DNA of 64,000 nt from Harmonia axyridis (GCF_914767665.1 NC_059503.1:16740001-16804000), one strand, 5' to 3'. Shown: positions 35,907 to 47,962, numbered from the stretch's first letter. Notes: a model not told the origin generated them from the sequence alone. A program made the numbers and translations.

Positions 35907-38900
35907 TAAATATATCCGAATTCATTATATCAATTTAAAAGGTTATAGTATAAGATTTTCTAAATTCACTGAGAAATGTGATAAAAAGCTCAACAGTAGA
36001 ATATACAGTTGTCCTTAAAGAGATAATCCGAGAAAAACTGAATGAGAATTTCATAGAAAACAAACTCAAAAACCTTCCATATCTATTAATGCAATAGTGC
36101 TGATTTACAAGTGTCACATCTCATTTTCATTTCCATGAAATTAATCAATCCCGGATTTCCTTCAGAATGAAACCATTCCCCTTCACTTCAATAAAAATGA
36201 ATTTGTGATTCTGACATCATCATAAAAATTTGTGGCTGAAAAGACCCTCTAATATACATTCTGAAAAATATATCGTATCTCTTTACATTCGTCGAGCTCG
36301 CTATAGTGTGAAAAAAATTTGCGGTCTTCGTTTATCCGCACAAAAATGTGTATATAGCTCCCATCCAAGGATCTAAAGAAAAGGGGGTTCCGCTATTCTC
36401 CGCTCAGATGGATTGTGACAACAAAATATATTCAAAGCGCCTATTCGTTATGATAACGGTTCTGAATTTCCGAGTATTCTAGACAATAGTTTGGCAACCT
36501 CGTTTCCATTCGATTTATGTATGGACTGCTTAAAAAAAATCCACGTTTCATCCTTATTCGATTGTTTATTTTCTTGGGAGTGTTTTTTCTTTACGCAACA
36601 CAATCAACCTTTCGCCCCTGGAATAGAATAAAAATATCCTTCTTTTAGGGAGCTTATTCGATGAATTTAAATTGGGCCAATATTGGAAGATGTTATTGTT
36701 ATCGTTTTTCCCGGAATATCAGAGGAAATTTTCTTTTTTATTCATTTTCGGATTATATAAGATAATCTATAAAATGAAAACGTAATCGAAATCTATTTGT
36801 TATGGATACAAACAAGAATTACCATGATGGAAATTAGATAATTAAAATTGAGTACTCTGATATTTGACACAGTGGATATTCGATATGTCATTACTAAGAA
36901 ACATGTTTCGATTGAAACAGTGATAGGCTCCATTGTGATACAAAGTATTACCAAACATTTGCAAATGTTTTTGCGGGGTGATTGTTTCAATCACAATGCA
37001 CTGTTGTTACTATTATATTTTTGTTAGTAAACTGTTGCTTTTACGGGTACGCCATGAAGATTGAAAAAACTTCGCAATGAATCTTTCTTAGAATATATGA
37101 TTTTTTAAAATCGTTCTGTAAAAATATTGAATAGGGGTTGTTCGACTCTCCCGTTCGAAAAATTACAACATAATTAAAAAGAAGTCATAGGTAGTTATTT
37201 CATTGGTGAAAAATGCGTACAACATGTCAATCGTTGAATTCTTCAGCAATTCGAAAAAGAAATTTTTGGAGTGTTTAACTTCCCAAGGAAAGGCTTACCA
37301 CCTTTGGTTCACTTTAATTTTCGACAAGCATTCACCATTAATTATTTTCACAGTTATTTTATAATACTCTGTTCGATTATACTTTTCTATTTCACCATTT
37401 TGCTGTCTTGTTCCAGAGCGAACAGGGAGATGTCAATTTGCCCAAATGTGTAATTCCCGAATTTTTCAGCTGAGAATGGTTTCAAACAATGGAATTCGAC
37501 TTTTTCGAAAAAAAAATGACTAAAATTCGTTCTTACTCAAATTTGAAAATCGGTTGAATTATCATTACAGTTCTTGACTTCATGCCAGTACTCTCTATTT
37601 TATTTATAGTAAGGGCCGGTTTTTTCACATGCGAACACGTAAAATTGTAAATAGATAAAACCCTCAATAAATTCATTTATTCGCTTATGACAAAACCGGC
37701 TCTTATAGTTTTTGATTTGTTACCTACAATGATTATATCGCAGATACCTTTCAAAGGTCGATTGTAAGAGTGGATAGACTTATTTTTGATGTATTTCTTG
37801 CATTCTGATTGAGGATAACGCTCTTATATTATCAACACGTTATTTCCAATTCGAAAATATTTTAAATTTGAGCTTCGAAAATCTCAATGGATTCGAATTT
37901 TTTGTCTGAGAAGATTCATTATTTTGGATTGACTCAAAAATAATACGACACAAATTTTACTATTTGTAGACAACGAAGCTTTGCAGTTTCGATTATTCAA
38001 TCGACTAGCTTTGATAATGAGGAAGTTCCCCTATTTTTCATAATTTCGTCTGTATGCTGTTGAAAACTAGGTGTTCCTCATATTCTGTGGAAAAATTTCC
38101 AATTATCCTATTGAGCGAAGCAATTTTTCCAACTTATGAGGAGTAAAAAATATAAACCTGTTGAATTTTTTCATTTATACTAATAAAACAACAATAAATT
38201 CCAAAAGGTATAAGTTTCTTCAATAAGTAAAACTTCGATCATATTTACAATAATCATTTGACAGGCCACTTTTCAACTGATCCATCACATCTTTTCTCCA
38301 TACAATAGAATAATTGAAGTAACGTTTGTCATGAGTAGAAATATGATAAACATTTTCTTATCCAATAAAATATGGGTGATTACAAGAATACTAGTTTTTA
38401 TTGTTCTTTGTTTTTATGTTTTTAATGCCATATCTTTCTATATTATATCATCCCATCCCACTCCAAATCAGAAGAGGGTTGAATTAGCTCATCTATTTTC
38501 TCAAATTTGTAATTTTGATATTTGTGAAAGTAAAAATAGTATTTATCTACTCCTATTGAATTATATATTTCTTATTCAACAGCTTTTGAGTAATTAATAG
38601 CATCTATTAACAAACAGCGTGAGTTATAATAACTCACTGTAATAAATCGGAAAATATGGATCTGTGCTTCTATACTTCTCTGCTTCTATTCGATTGGCCT
38701 AAAGGGAACATTCCATTATTGTTATTGAGGGGAGGAATGTCCGAAGGAATGTCACTTTTGACGTTTTCAAATTAAGTTGATATCTAATTATTTTGAATGA
38801 TTTGCTGAAAACGATTAATGCAGATAGTGAAGATGAAATATTATATAGGTATACATTTCCAAAATACAAACAACTAATGTTACCATATAGAATTAATTGT

Positions 38901-39222
38901 CCGAAAATATATAAAGGAGTTTGAAAAAATTTTCAAGATTGGTGTAGCAGTAAGATCATTAAGTCATCGTTTAAAGGGAATATTTTTCGGTATATTTTAA
39001 TGCATTTTTATAGGCAACTATTAAGGTTTTTCAATAAAGTTCTATGTCTGTACTCAGTACTGGATTCGAGCTAGCCGAAGCTAGTTCGATTGTGATTGGT
39101 GGCACTAAGTTTCCATCTCTCTTGTACGGGATCGAGAACATATGTTTATTTCCAGTTCTTTCTGTCTATATTCTAAGTCTGCATTTTTTTCTTAGTATTT
39201 ATTGATATAGTCGTAGATAAAG
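35907..39222. other. Intergenic DNA with minor palindromes
   Basis: Apart from the small element at 37613 this holds a 9+1+9 palindrome GTGAGTTAT-A-ATAACTCAC near 38620. The same GTGAGTTAT arm recurs in the hairpin at 39223-39338. There are no supported genes; an 88-codon forward frame at 38331-38597 has no domain. Confidence 0.35.
37613..37702. mobile_element. 90-bp MITE-like inverted repeat
   Basis: The ends GGGCCGGTTTT and AAAACCGGCTC are inverse, with ATGCGAA/TTCGCTTAT further in. TAA and TTA flank the two sides, so a clean target duplication is not seen. Non-coding. Confidence 0.6.
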
Positions 39223-39338
39223 TATAGTATTCAACTTGCGGTAATGGTCATAACTCACTCGATAAATTACAGCACTCGCCTGCGGCTCGTGCAGCGAACG
39301 TGAGTTATGACCTACATTACCGCTCGTAGAATATTATA
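39223..39338. repeat. Compound hairpin with inner GA/GA step and GCA apex
   Basis: From outside in: arms TATAGTATTCAAC/GTAGAATATTATA (near-complementary), then TT opposite TC, then GCGGTAATG/CATTACCGC, then TCATAACTCAC/GTGAGTTATGA. The innermost part (39272-39292) is GCAC/GTGC, TC opposite TC, GCC/GGC and the triloop TGC. On the minus strand this reads GA/GA with apex C-GCA-G. The outermost mismatch pair (AA/GA on the minus strand, next to TATAATAC-like sequence) is the same as in the 408-bp family. Confidence 0.85.
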
Positions 39339-40401
39339 GTATTTCCAAAGTATTTTTTTTTATTTAAGTTGAATTAGTATTTTTCCATAAAGGAGCAAGT
39401 AAATATTACAGAATATTTTTTCAACGTCCCCTCGATTGAACATCAAACTAGATGTCAATGTTAGAATAGAGAGATCTGACAAATATCTGAACAATCCAAT
39501 CTCATCCATAATGCACTTCGATTACGAACACTGTTATCGAAATTGAAAAATTATCCATCAACCGAGGGCCAATTTCCCGTCTGGGTGTTATTGCACTCAT
39601 CAGTGTCAAAACATGAAGTTATAAGATAAGGTTTATACGGCAATTACAAAACCCATCAACGGAGCCCCCAATAAATTCAATCGACGTCATTGATTTATCA
39701 AAACGTCCGGGTTTGTTGGACTGTCCTGAGCGGGATAGACTCGGTAAATCAACCCCGTAAATCAATCATCAGCCGCCATTCTGGATATGTTCGTATATTC
39801 TTTACAATCGAATTTTGCAACTAGCTGGCTGATAATGAGATTTACGATGTTCAAGAGCTGAGGGTAATTGGATTTTTTGGGAAAGTTGATCACGGTCTAG
39901 GTGGACGGTATAGTGAGGCAATTATAAAATGTCAACTCAAGGGATCATCTAGTGTTATTTAAATTGAAATGAAAAAATTTATGGATATATCAATGCTGCT
40001 TGGTGTCCAAATCTGATTTTTTACAAACAATAAATTTTTTCTCTGATTGACAGCAAAGTATTACTTTTTCTGCCTAGGCAGCAAAGTATAGCTACCTTAT
40101 TGCCTAGACTGCAAAGCGATTATTTTCAATGCGAATAAAACATTCGACATTTTCTGACAACCAATTTTTTTTGCCACTTTTCTTATTTCTGGAGTCGCTA
40201 TCACTGTCCATAATATAAAAATATCCGATATTTTTCCAGAAAACTGTCAGATATTTTATCAATTGTCAAACTATAATTATCATGGACATATACATTTCCT
40301 TAGCAATTTACCATTTCAACAATTGCGATTTCTATCAAATTTTGTCTTAATTTAACAATACAAGCGAACTAAATAGATTGTGGCAATTATAATAATTTGC
40401 A
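39339..40401. other. Intergenic DNA
   Basis: Nothing recognised. The part 39550-39830 has balanced composition but no long frame. Confidence 0.35.
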
Positions 40402-41800
40402 AATACAATATCCTACATGTATCATTATCTGATGTCAAATGATAATGCTCCCAGTTGCAAATACTGCGGTACTCGTCAAACAGTACAGTGCATCCCATTT
40501 TGGGTGAGACAGCCAGGTTTCTCGCTTGTTACTCAAGATAGAGCCTTGCGGTTTTCACGTTCCTGTCCTACTTTTTCGTGAAACTCAAGTTGGTCTAATC
40601 AGATTCTGCATAACTGTTTCCGTTCAAAAGATACAGGGTGATTTTGGAAATTGATACTTTTCGGACCCCTTCCTTATCTCCGAAGTTATTAGAAATAATG
40701 CTGAGGTAAAAACTACTTCTGAATCAGAATTCTGCGTAGAATCCAGTGGCGTACTCAATTTTTTTTTCGGGATATGGTTTTGAAGATTCAACACAAACTC
40801 ATGTTTTTTTTAATGGAACACCATGTGTATCATTACTTCGTTGAATTCGTTATTTTTTTCCCTTCAAAATGATACATGACACTATGTAGGTAGGATGTTC
40901 AGAAATGTTAAAAAAACACTAAAACATCAAATAATGATGATTTTTTGTTAATGGGCAATGGATTTCCCATAGAAAAGAAGAATCAATAATGATAACAATA
41001 ATTTATAGCGATGACAGCTAGATCAGATTGGTTTTTTCCCTCCAATGCCTACTTGATAAAACAATGCTCCCAAATGCATAGTAGCCATAATAACAACAAG
41101 GATGTTTGTGTCATCAATGACCTACTACTTTTAAAAATCGAAAGTAATAATCCTCTTATTGAAACATAAAAAATTCATGGCCCATTTACAAAAAATCATC
41201 ATTATTTGACGTTTTAGTGTTTTTTTAATATTTCTGAACATCCTACCTACATAGTATCATATATCATTTTGAAGGGAAAAAAATAACGAATTCAACGAAG
41301 TAATGATATATAGGGTGTTCCATTAAAAAAAATATAGGTTTGTGTTGAGTCTTCAAAACCATACCCCGAAAAAAAATATTGAGTACGCCACTGTATTCTA
41401 CGCAGAATTCTGATTCAGACGTAGTTTTTACCTCAGCATTATTTCTAATAACTTCGGAGATAAAGAAGGGGACGGAAAAGTATCAATTTCCAAAATCACC
41501 CTGTATCTTTTGAACGGAAACAGTTATGCACAATCTGATTAGACCAACTTGAGTTTCACGAAAAAGTAGGACAGGAACGTGAAAACCGCAAGGCTCTATC
41601 TTAAATAACAAGCGAGAAACCTGGCTGTCTCACCCAAAATGGGATGCACTGTACAGCACATTATAGTACACTGCCCCCAATACGAAGATGCTCGTCGTAG
41701 ATGTGGACTGAAGGATAACCTGAAGGACAATCTTAGCTCACACGATGCAGTCGAAAATACATCTAATTTGCTGAATGTTATCCAAATAGTCAGATTATAA
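40402..41800 (+). pseudogene. Non-LTR retrotransposon C-terminal zinc-motif fragment, split by a MITE
   Basis: The left part (40402-40485) ends in the frame CKYCGTRQTV; the right part (41654-41800) begins QHIIVHCPQYEDARRRCGL and runs to a TAA. If the intervening MITE and one TA are ignored, the frame is continuous. It carries C-x2-C, then H and C at the spacing normal for the C-terminal Cys/His motif of arthropod LINE ORF2. A short 3' UTR follows to about 41880. Upstream polymerase domains are missing. Confidence 0.85.
40486..41651. mobile_element. 1.17-kb foldback MITE with ~471-bp arms and TA duplication
   Basis: The left arm 40486-40956 (CAGTGCATCCCATTTTGGG...) and right arm 41180-41651 are near-perfect inverses; only about 223 bp in the centre are unique. 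TA lies at both ends (40484-40485 and 41652-41653), as for Tc1/mariner-superfamily elements. It interrupts a LINE reading frame exactly at a TA, so it is younger than the LINE. No coding capacity. Confidence 0.95.
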
Positions 41801-41978
41801 GAATGCTGTGAAATTGAAATTACATATTAATATGATAAAGGGATTGTAACAGTCCCTCGTGTCAATGACCATAAGTATTGAGACACGTGAATTAAATATA
41901 TAAATAATGTATCATTATAAACAATCGAAGAAAAAATTATAAGTTTAACTAGGTAGTCAATCTACTCTGTTGAATTCC

Positions 41979-41999
41979 TAGCCCCACTACGCTCGGCTA
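41979..41999. repeat. Short hairpin resembling a decayed tandem-GA hairpin
   Basis: The arms TAGCC/GGCTA enclose CC opposite TC, then AC/GC and the loop TAC. On the minus strand the apex is C-GTA-G. One or two C-to-T type changes separate it from the strict GA/GA pattern seen elsewhere. Listed as tentative. Confidence 0.4.
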
Positions 42000-42731
42000 A
42001 GATCAGCCGCTGCAGTCAATCTACTATACCTACTTTGTTGCCTAGTAAACCAAATAACTATTTCGATAATTTGTATACCTATATCCAAAAAGTTTCAGCA
42101 GAGTATCTGGCGGATATTTTAGAGGTATTGAGTCTTTCTATTGAATGAGTGATATTAAAACCTCCTAATCGTTTTCACAATGGAAGTGAAAAGATTAAAT
42201 TGGAAAACTATTTTCTGAAGAGTATTACTTAAATCCTAATCTATTTTGCTTGATTCGCTCGGGAAGAACAAGGTCAAATTTGAATCTTTCTCTTGTTTCA
42301 AATTAAATTAGGTTGAAAAATAGTTTTCTTGTAAGGAGAGAAATCCTTCGTTAATTTAATTATCCTGAAATAATTGCTGAAAAGAAAATGTTTCTCTCCT
42401 AATAGCACTCTAAGCTGAAATAACTATTAATTTGTCTAGACTTTTTTTGTTCCTTCATTTTCGTTTTCTTTTCAGTGATCTAGGATTCTGCAGATCAGTG
42501 TTATCGTACGAATTTTCGATATAAATTATGTGTCTTTATATGACGGGAAACACCCAAAGCACACAAATTAAAATTTCTTGGCGTATTTTTGCTTGTGATT
42601 TTTGCTCGGAAAAAGCAGTTTTTCATTCGAAAGAATTTGTTTGATATTTGTTGCATTATACATTATAATGCAATTGAAAAAAAATCATATCTGAAATGGG
42701 ACATCAAAATTATTCTTCAATATATTTTCAG
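42000..42731. other. Intergenic DNA
   Basis: AT-rich. An imperfect inverted relation (GAAAACTATTTT/AAAATAGTTTTC) lies around 42200-42330. No gene seen. Confidence 0.35.
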
Positions 42732-43139
42732 AATAGTTATTTATAATACAAGTGCAGAAGGCATTGATATTCTTCCACGAGTTCAAAATTCAAAAACGAG
42801 CCACGAAGTGGCGAGTTTTGGAATGAACGAGTGGTAGAATGAGCCTTCTGTACGAGTATTATACATTATTTTCTCTAATTCATTGCATTTTCATTGAAAT
42901 TAATGAAATATTTCCATAAATATATTTTAGTGATTTTTGCATTGAAAAATGTTGGTTGGCAGAACTGATTTCTTTAAGTCAAATTGATGAATTGACAGAT
43001 AAAGCCGTGGCGGAAAGTTTGGAGTACCAACATAGAATAATAAAATATAACCATGAAAACTGTGCGTTTCTGATATATTCTCGCACGATTTTGTTCTACA
43101 AGATGTGGAAGAATGAACGGAATAACCAAAGAATTAGAG
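42732..43139 (-). repeat. Single 408-bp monomer of the Mvl intron 4 repeat, inverted
   Basis: The unit starts AATAGTTATTTATAATAC and ends GAATTAGAG. It has exactly the same 408-bp extent as the tetramer units read on the other strand. The structured part is 42769-42840: outer arms ATTCTTCCAC/GTGGTAGAAT, GA opposite GA, a linker, then AAAAC/GTTTT, GA opposite GA, GCCAC/GTGGC and the loop GAA. Flanks differ from those of the array except for AAA after GAG. No target duplication is visible. Confidence 0.93.
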
Positions 43140-43800
43140 AAATAAATGTCTGGAATTACTTGAATTTCAAAAAGTGATCAGGTTACCTTAAAGTGGTAGT
43201 CAATGGCTGCATTGCACTTAGATTTGATAATTTTTTTATGAAATCATTCATAATTCATCAATTTGAATTATTTCCATTTTTATATAGGTACTTGAAAAAT
43301 AGTTTTACCACAGGCGACCTTTGAATTCCAGTTATTCGAAAGTAATATCTGAGCATGTGATCCTATCCTAAGCAGATGACCTCGGTAGAAGGAATTTCAC
43401 CCTGTGCAATAATTCTATGCGTTCCAGATAATGGCATCTCGATGTAAACATCCATTATCATTCTGCTACATGAAAGTTACTGCCATTGTTTATGGGCTTT
43501 CTGTTCTTATGGCAAACACGAAATGGAATCTTCCTCGAAGAACCAATGTGAGTTTAGTTTGAACAGCGAAATTACATGCGCTGCTTTCATCAATTTATAA
43601 GAGTGATAACTGTAGATATATTATACTGTAAAATGCCAGTATTGATGTCACTCATCACAGCAGTGATTCAAAAGTTGTCGTGAAGAATATTCCTCAGCTT
43701 TCCTGTTGTAAGCATCTACAATTTTGAATCAACCAGATTCAAACCTCTTGGCAAAATCATAGGATGTTTTGACGACCATCTTCGATTTTGAAACTCAGTT
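43140..43800. other. Intergenic DNA
   Basis: Nothing recognised; the last 100 bp may belong to the LINE that follows. Confidence 0.3.
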
Positions 43801-44590
43801 ATGACTGACTGTCCTAGTGCAATGAATTTCGTAAATCATATGGACACAAAGTCGTTCATATGGTTCACCGATGGATCAAAATCAAAAAGAGGTACTGGTA
43901 TTGGGATATATGGACCTAAACTGAGGATCTCTAAAGCCCTGGGAAGTGAGCCCTCTATTTTGCAGTCCGAGATACTGGCTGTTTACGAACGCACTCAGGA
44001 GGGTTTCAAAATGAACCTCAAGGTTCGCATGTCTACATCACCAAGGACAGCCAGATCACGCTGAGATTCCTGGAATCGTACTACCAGGGGTCTCTGTTGA
44101 TATGGAAGTGCCGTAACACCATAAACCAACTGGCCAGAGGCAATAAAGTGACTCTTCTATGGGTACCAGGGCACTGGGGTGTTGAAAGAAACGAAAAAAG
44201 CCTATGCAAAAAGTGCATCAAGGTTAACACCTGCTGGACCTGAGCCTTTCCGTGGGCTAGGAAAACAGGATAACTCACTGGACAAACACTCCTAGACTTA
44301 CTCAGGCCAAGAAACTCATTATGAGTTCACCTACATGTGACAGAAAGCTCTTGAAGCTGGCACCAGCTGAGCTTCGGATGATGGTGGGACTGCTGACGGG
44401 GCACTGTCGGTACAAACATAATTTGTACCGTATCGGAAAGTCAGCAGATGAGATTTGCAGGCTCTGTGGATCAGAAGCAGAAACAGCTGAACACATGGTA
44501 TGCAAGTGTCCAGAGCAGGCTGGCCTAAGAACCATTCATATGGTGAAGCCGGTCCTGGATACCCTTGAGGTAACGGCCAAGGCCCCTTAG
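43801..44590 (+). pseudogene. Non-LTR retrotransposon RNase H domain and C-terminal zinc motif, broken
   Basis: The first frame (43801-44064) has the RNase H start FIWFTDGSKSKRGTGIGIYG and the block SILQSEILAVYE, which carry the first Asp and the Glu of the active site. After a frameshift the text continues VYITKDSQITLRFLES and VTLLWVPGHWGVERNE, the usual end of RNase H. The last frame (44321-44590) contains LMMVGLLTGHCRY-like sequence and the motif CRLCGSEAETAEHMVCKCP. A stop near 44590 and a short 3' UTR to about 44760 follow. The polymerase part upstream is absent, so this is a 5'-truncated, frameshifted I/Jockey/R1-clade relic. Confidence 0.9.
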
Positions 44591-45598
44591 GAGGTTGTCA
44601 GTTTTATCAACGTCATTGACGACCTCCTTAGGTTTCCGTGAATGAGTAGGGTAGAGAGCAAAAGATCTACATGGTAGCAGTTCCCGGAAGGCTTACCGAA
44701 CCACAACGACCCTAGTTCGAATAAAAAAAGCATCTACGAGGTAGGGAAAAAGTCCTATCCTTCTCATCAAAACTATTATCGCTCAAGCGGTCGGAAGCAC
44801 CACTGATATTCAACATAACGAAATTTTTTCGGTCACTTCCGATGCGTTTTTCCTTTTCAAGTAGTAACAAATTAAAATATGGCCAATTTATCCCTTTGAG
44901 GCCTCTATACTCGAGTTACTCGACGCACGATAATCCACGACTACATCGATCAAGAGCAATACTATCAGAGAAGCATTTATAGTATACGCTCACGAAAATA
45001 ATTCTTCCCCAATCTGATTTATCATTCATATCAATATTATGCATATAATATATCTGAATATTATTATTATTTATTGTTTAAAGCGTTACATATGGAATAT
45101 CATTGGAGATCTCAGTTTTTCTGACAGGATCATTTTATTTTCGCATCTTTCAATTCATACTTGCGCCCCAATTCAATTGAACAGATTATTCGATCTAATT
45201 CTCATATAGTAGATTCCACGAAAATAAGAACACATATTTTTCTATCGCGCACAATTGGATCAATGATCTCGATTGAAATACGTGACCCGTCAGCCTATAA
45301 GTCTAAACCCCTGGCTGTTTTGCTGGCCTTTTAAGGAAACCAATAGTCTGAGCACCATGCAGTCGTAAAATTGCATCGGAACCTGTTGGTCGTCGGTATT
45401 ATTATTAATGAGTTACGAATTCAATGATTTTACACTGGTCAAACAATCAATAGGTTCAGTGAAGAATTGAATCTAACGCCTATGTAAACTGTCGCGTTGA
45501 AATACAAATATCAAATATATTTTTCAAATATCAAATATATTTTCAACCAATAGTCTGTACAAAATTTTATAATTATAATAAACTAAATTAGAAAATAC
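44591..45598. other. LINE 3' UTR and intergenic DNA
   Basis: Approximately the first 170 bp continue the LINE. Later, CAAATATCAAATATATTTT is directly duplicated at about 45505-45545. No gene seen. Confidence 0.4.
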
Positions 45599-46066
45599 AG
45601 GGTTAGAACTATTTAGAGGGGCCCTACAGGGATATTGAGAGCCGTTCGAGACACAGGGTGGCTTAAATTACAAAAAAGTTGCGTTATTTAGGGATCAGTG
45701 TATTGCTGTTGACAGATCCAAACTATCTCCAATGGTTCTCGAGATATCTCTGTATAACTCATTTGTTGCTGGAGATAACTTCACGAAATTCGGTTTGTAG
45801 CCATTTTCCAATATACAGATTCTAATGGTATCGTCAGATTTTTTCTGTTTTCCATTGTTTCAGTGACGTGATAGTCATTTTTTTTTCTTATGGTTTCGAT
45901 TATCGTTTTTTTCGGGATATCTTGAGAACCATTGGTGATATTCTGGATCTTGTAACACCAATACACTAATCCCTAAATAACGCAACTTTTTTGTAAATTA
46001 AGCCACCCTGTATCTCTAACAGTTTTCGATATATCTGCAGTGCCCCTCTAAATAGTTCTAACCCTG
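45599..46066. mobile_element. 468-bp foldback MITE with TA duplication
   Basis: The ends CAGGGTTAGAACTATTTAG and its complement are inverted and flanked by TA (45597-45598 and 46067-46068). The arms extend about 110 bp with shared AAAAAAGTTGCGTTATTTAG. The interior is non-coding. The right arm contains the left breakpoint of the tandem duplication at 46050-47705. Confidence 0.9.
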
Positions 46067-46204
46067 TATATCTACCTAAGCTTATTTCAATGACTGTTTA
46101 GTGATTCAAATCCAAAATAACATTTCACCCGGTCGAAAAAGTGATAACCCATTTTTTCTTGAAAATATACTTTATTCGTCAACAGCAACCTTTTTTTCTT
46201 CAAT

Positions 46205-46320
46205 AAGATTTTTCTTCGTTATCGAAATAGGCTGCAACCTCAGCAATCACTTTTTCATTAGAGCCAAATTTTTGGTCCTGATGAAGCATTCTTTTGTGGT
46301 CTGTAAAAAGATGAATATCC
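46205..46320 (-). pseudogene. Mariner transposase fragment (duplication unit 1)
   Basis: The minus strand reads LFTDHKRMLHQDQKFGSNEK and then VIAEVAAYFDNEEKSY. This matches the mariner C-terminal region (LF..LK..L....F.S.EEV...V..YF). No catalytic residues remain. Confidence 0.7.
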
Positions 46321-47059
46321 ACAGTGCACCAATAGTGATATAATTAACACCAGAAGCAGAGTAAGAAAAAATGAAGTTATTCAATTACTTGATTTTCTCT
46401 TACTCTGTTTCTGGTCTTAATTAACTCTTCCCTTTGCGATCAAATTCGACTGAGATCTTTCCCGAAGTAAACCCAAGCAAAATAGGATGATATCAGAGAA
46501 CGATTATTCAATACGCTCACCGAATCAATTATAAACATCTTATGCATATGGAACCAGCTGCGCAAGAAACGAATTCAGTTGCATAGGAGAGCCGTTCCTA
46601 CGGAACCCTAATGAAAGCCGCCGAGCTCTTTTGCCGTTAGACAAAGTGAACATCCAACACACACAAATGATTGTTTTATCTGAGCGTGAAACTCTGCTGT
46701 TTCTAAAACTAATTGAATTGATGCCTCTGTGACTGCAACAAGACCTGTTCAGACTTGAACACATCAAAGGCATCGCGCCGAGATAGTCGGAAAACAAGAC
46801 AGTCGGTGGAGATACTCGTAAAACACATGATTGGTTTTATTTGGGAAGAACCTTGAAATTGTCAGTCTAAATAGTTCTAACCCATTATATCTACCTAAGC
46901 TTATTTCAATGACTGTTTTAGTGATTCAAATCTAAAATAACATTACACCCGGCCGAAAAAGTGGTAACCCATTTTTTTCTCAAAAATATACTTTATTCGT
47001 CCACATAGCAACCTTCAAGAGTGTTTTATGAACTTCAATGCTCTAATTTTTCAATTTTG

Positions 47060-47180
47060 TTTTGCAATAAGATTTTTCTTCGAAATAGGCTTCAACCTCA
47101 GCAATCACTTTTTCATTAGAGCCAAATTTTTGGTCCTGATGGAGCATTCTTTTGTGGTCTGTAAAAAGATGAGTATCCAC
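47060..47180 (-). pseudogene. Mariner transposase fragment (duplication unit 2)
   Basis: Same peptide as in unit 1 with small differences (VIAEVEAYFEEKSY). After a stop, sequence resembling the C-terminal end of mariner transposases continues towards 46985. It is the duplicate of 46205-46320. Confidence 0.7.
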
Positions 47181-47705
47181 AGTGCACCAAAAGTGATATA
47201 ATTGCGAATTGTATAACTTGATTTTCTCTTACTCTGCTTCTGGTGTTGATTAACTCTTCCCTTTGCGATCGAATTCGACTGAGATCTTTCCCGAAGTGAA
47301 CCAAAGCAAAATAGGATGATATCAGAGAACGATTATTCAATACGCTCACCGAATCAATTATAAACATCTTATGCATATGGAACCAGCTGCGCAAGAAACG
47401 AATTCAGTTGCATATACGAGAGCCGTTCCTACGGAACCCTAATGAAAGCCGCCGAGCTCTTTTGCCGTTAGACAAAGTGAACATCCAACACACACAAATG
47501 ATTGTTTTATCTGAGCGTGAAACTCTGCTGTTTCTAAAACTAATTGAATTGATGCCTCTGCGACTGCATAACTGAACAAGACCTGTTCAGACTTGAGCAC
47601 ATCAAAGGCATCGCGCCGAGATAGTCGGAAAACAAGACAGTCGGTGGAGATACTCGTAAAACAGATGATTGGTTTTATTTGGGACGAACCTTGAAATTGT
47701 CAGTC

Positions 47706-47962
47706 GTTGAATGTTGAGGAAAAAGCGGGCCTATTTAGAATTCACGGTCTGCATTCCCCTGGAGCATTCGGATTCTTTCCAAGTTAGAAATAGCTAATCG
47801 AGACATGGGGTCGTTATTACGAAATGTCTTTGTTGCTTCAAGCTACGAATTTAATCGGAGTTTTATTAACTTCAGGATATAGATCGAAAACCTTCTATTT
47901 TGTGAATATTTTCCTCCTGTCAAAAATTCTATGTATATGGAGAACAATTATCGAAAATTACA
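47706..47962. other. Spacer between duplication and hairpin array
   Basis: Short spacer without recognised features. Confidence 0.4.

Larger units (their letters stand above)
46050..47705. repeat. Tandem segmental duplication, units of ~819 and ~837 bp
   Basis: Unit 1 is 46050-46868 and unit 2 is 46869-47705, differing by scattered substitutions and small indels. Both begin with AAATAGTTCTAACCC, which is the tip of the upstream MITE's right arm, and both end with TTGAAATTGTCAGTC. Each contains a mariner transposase fragment and the same non-coding stretch with ATCGCGCCGAGATAGTCGG. The frames of 85 and 92 codons here (46540-46797 and 47116-47394) are not conserved between the two units and are not called genes. 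Confidence 0.93.

Noticed and set aside
6793..43139. Helitron origin for the 408-bp unit
   Set aside because: No 5' TC with 3' CTRR and terminal hairpin in either orientation, and no clear insertion between A and T.
44302..44535. 77-codon minus frame
   Set aside because: Antisense of the LINE C-terminal zinc-motif region.
46540..47394. Minus frames of 85 and 92 codons in the duplicated segment
   Set aside because: The two duplication units do not keep the same frame, so coding constraint is not supported.
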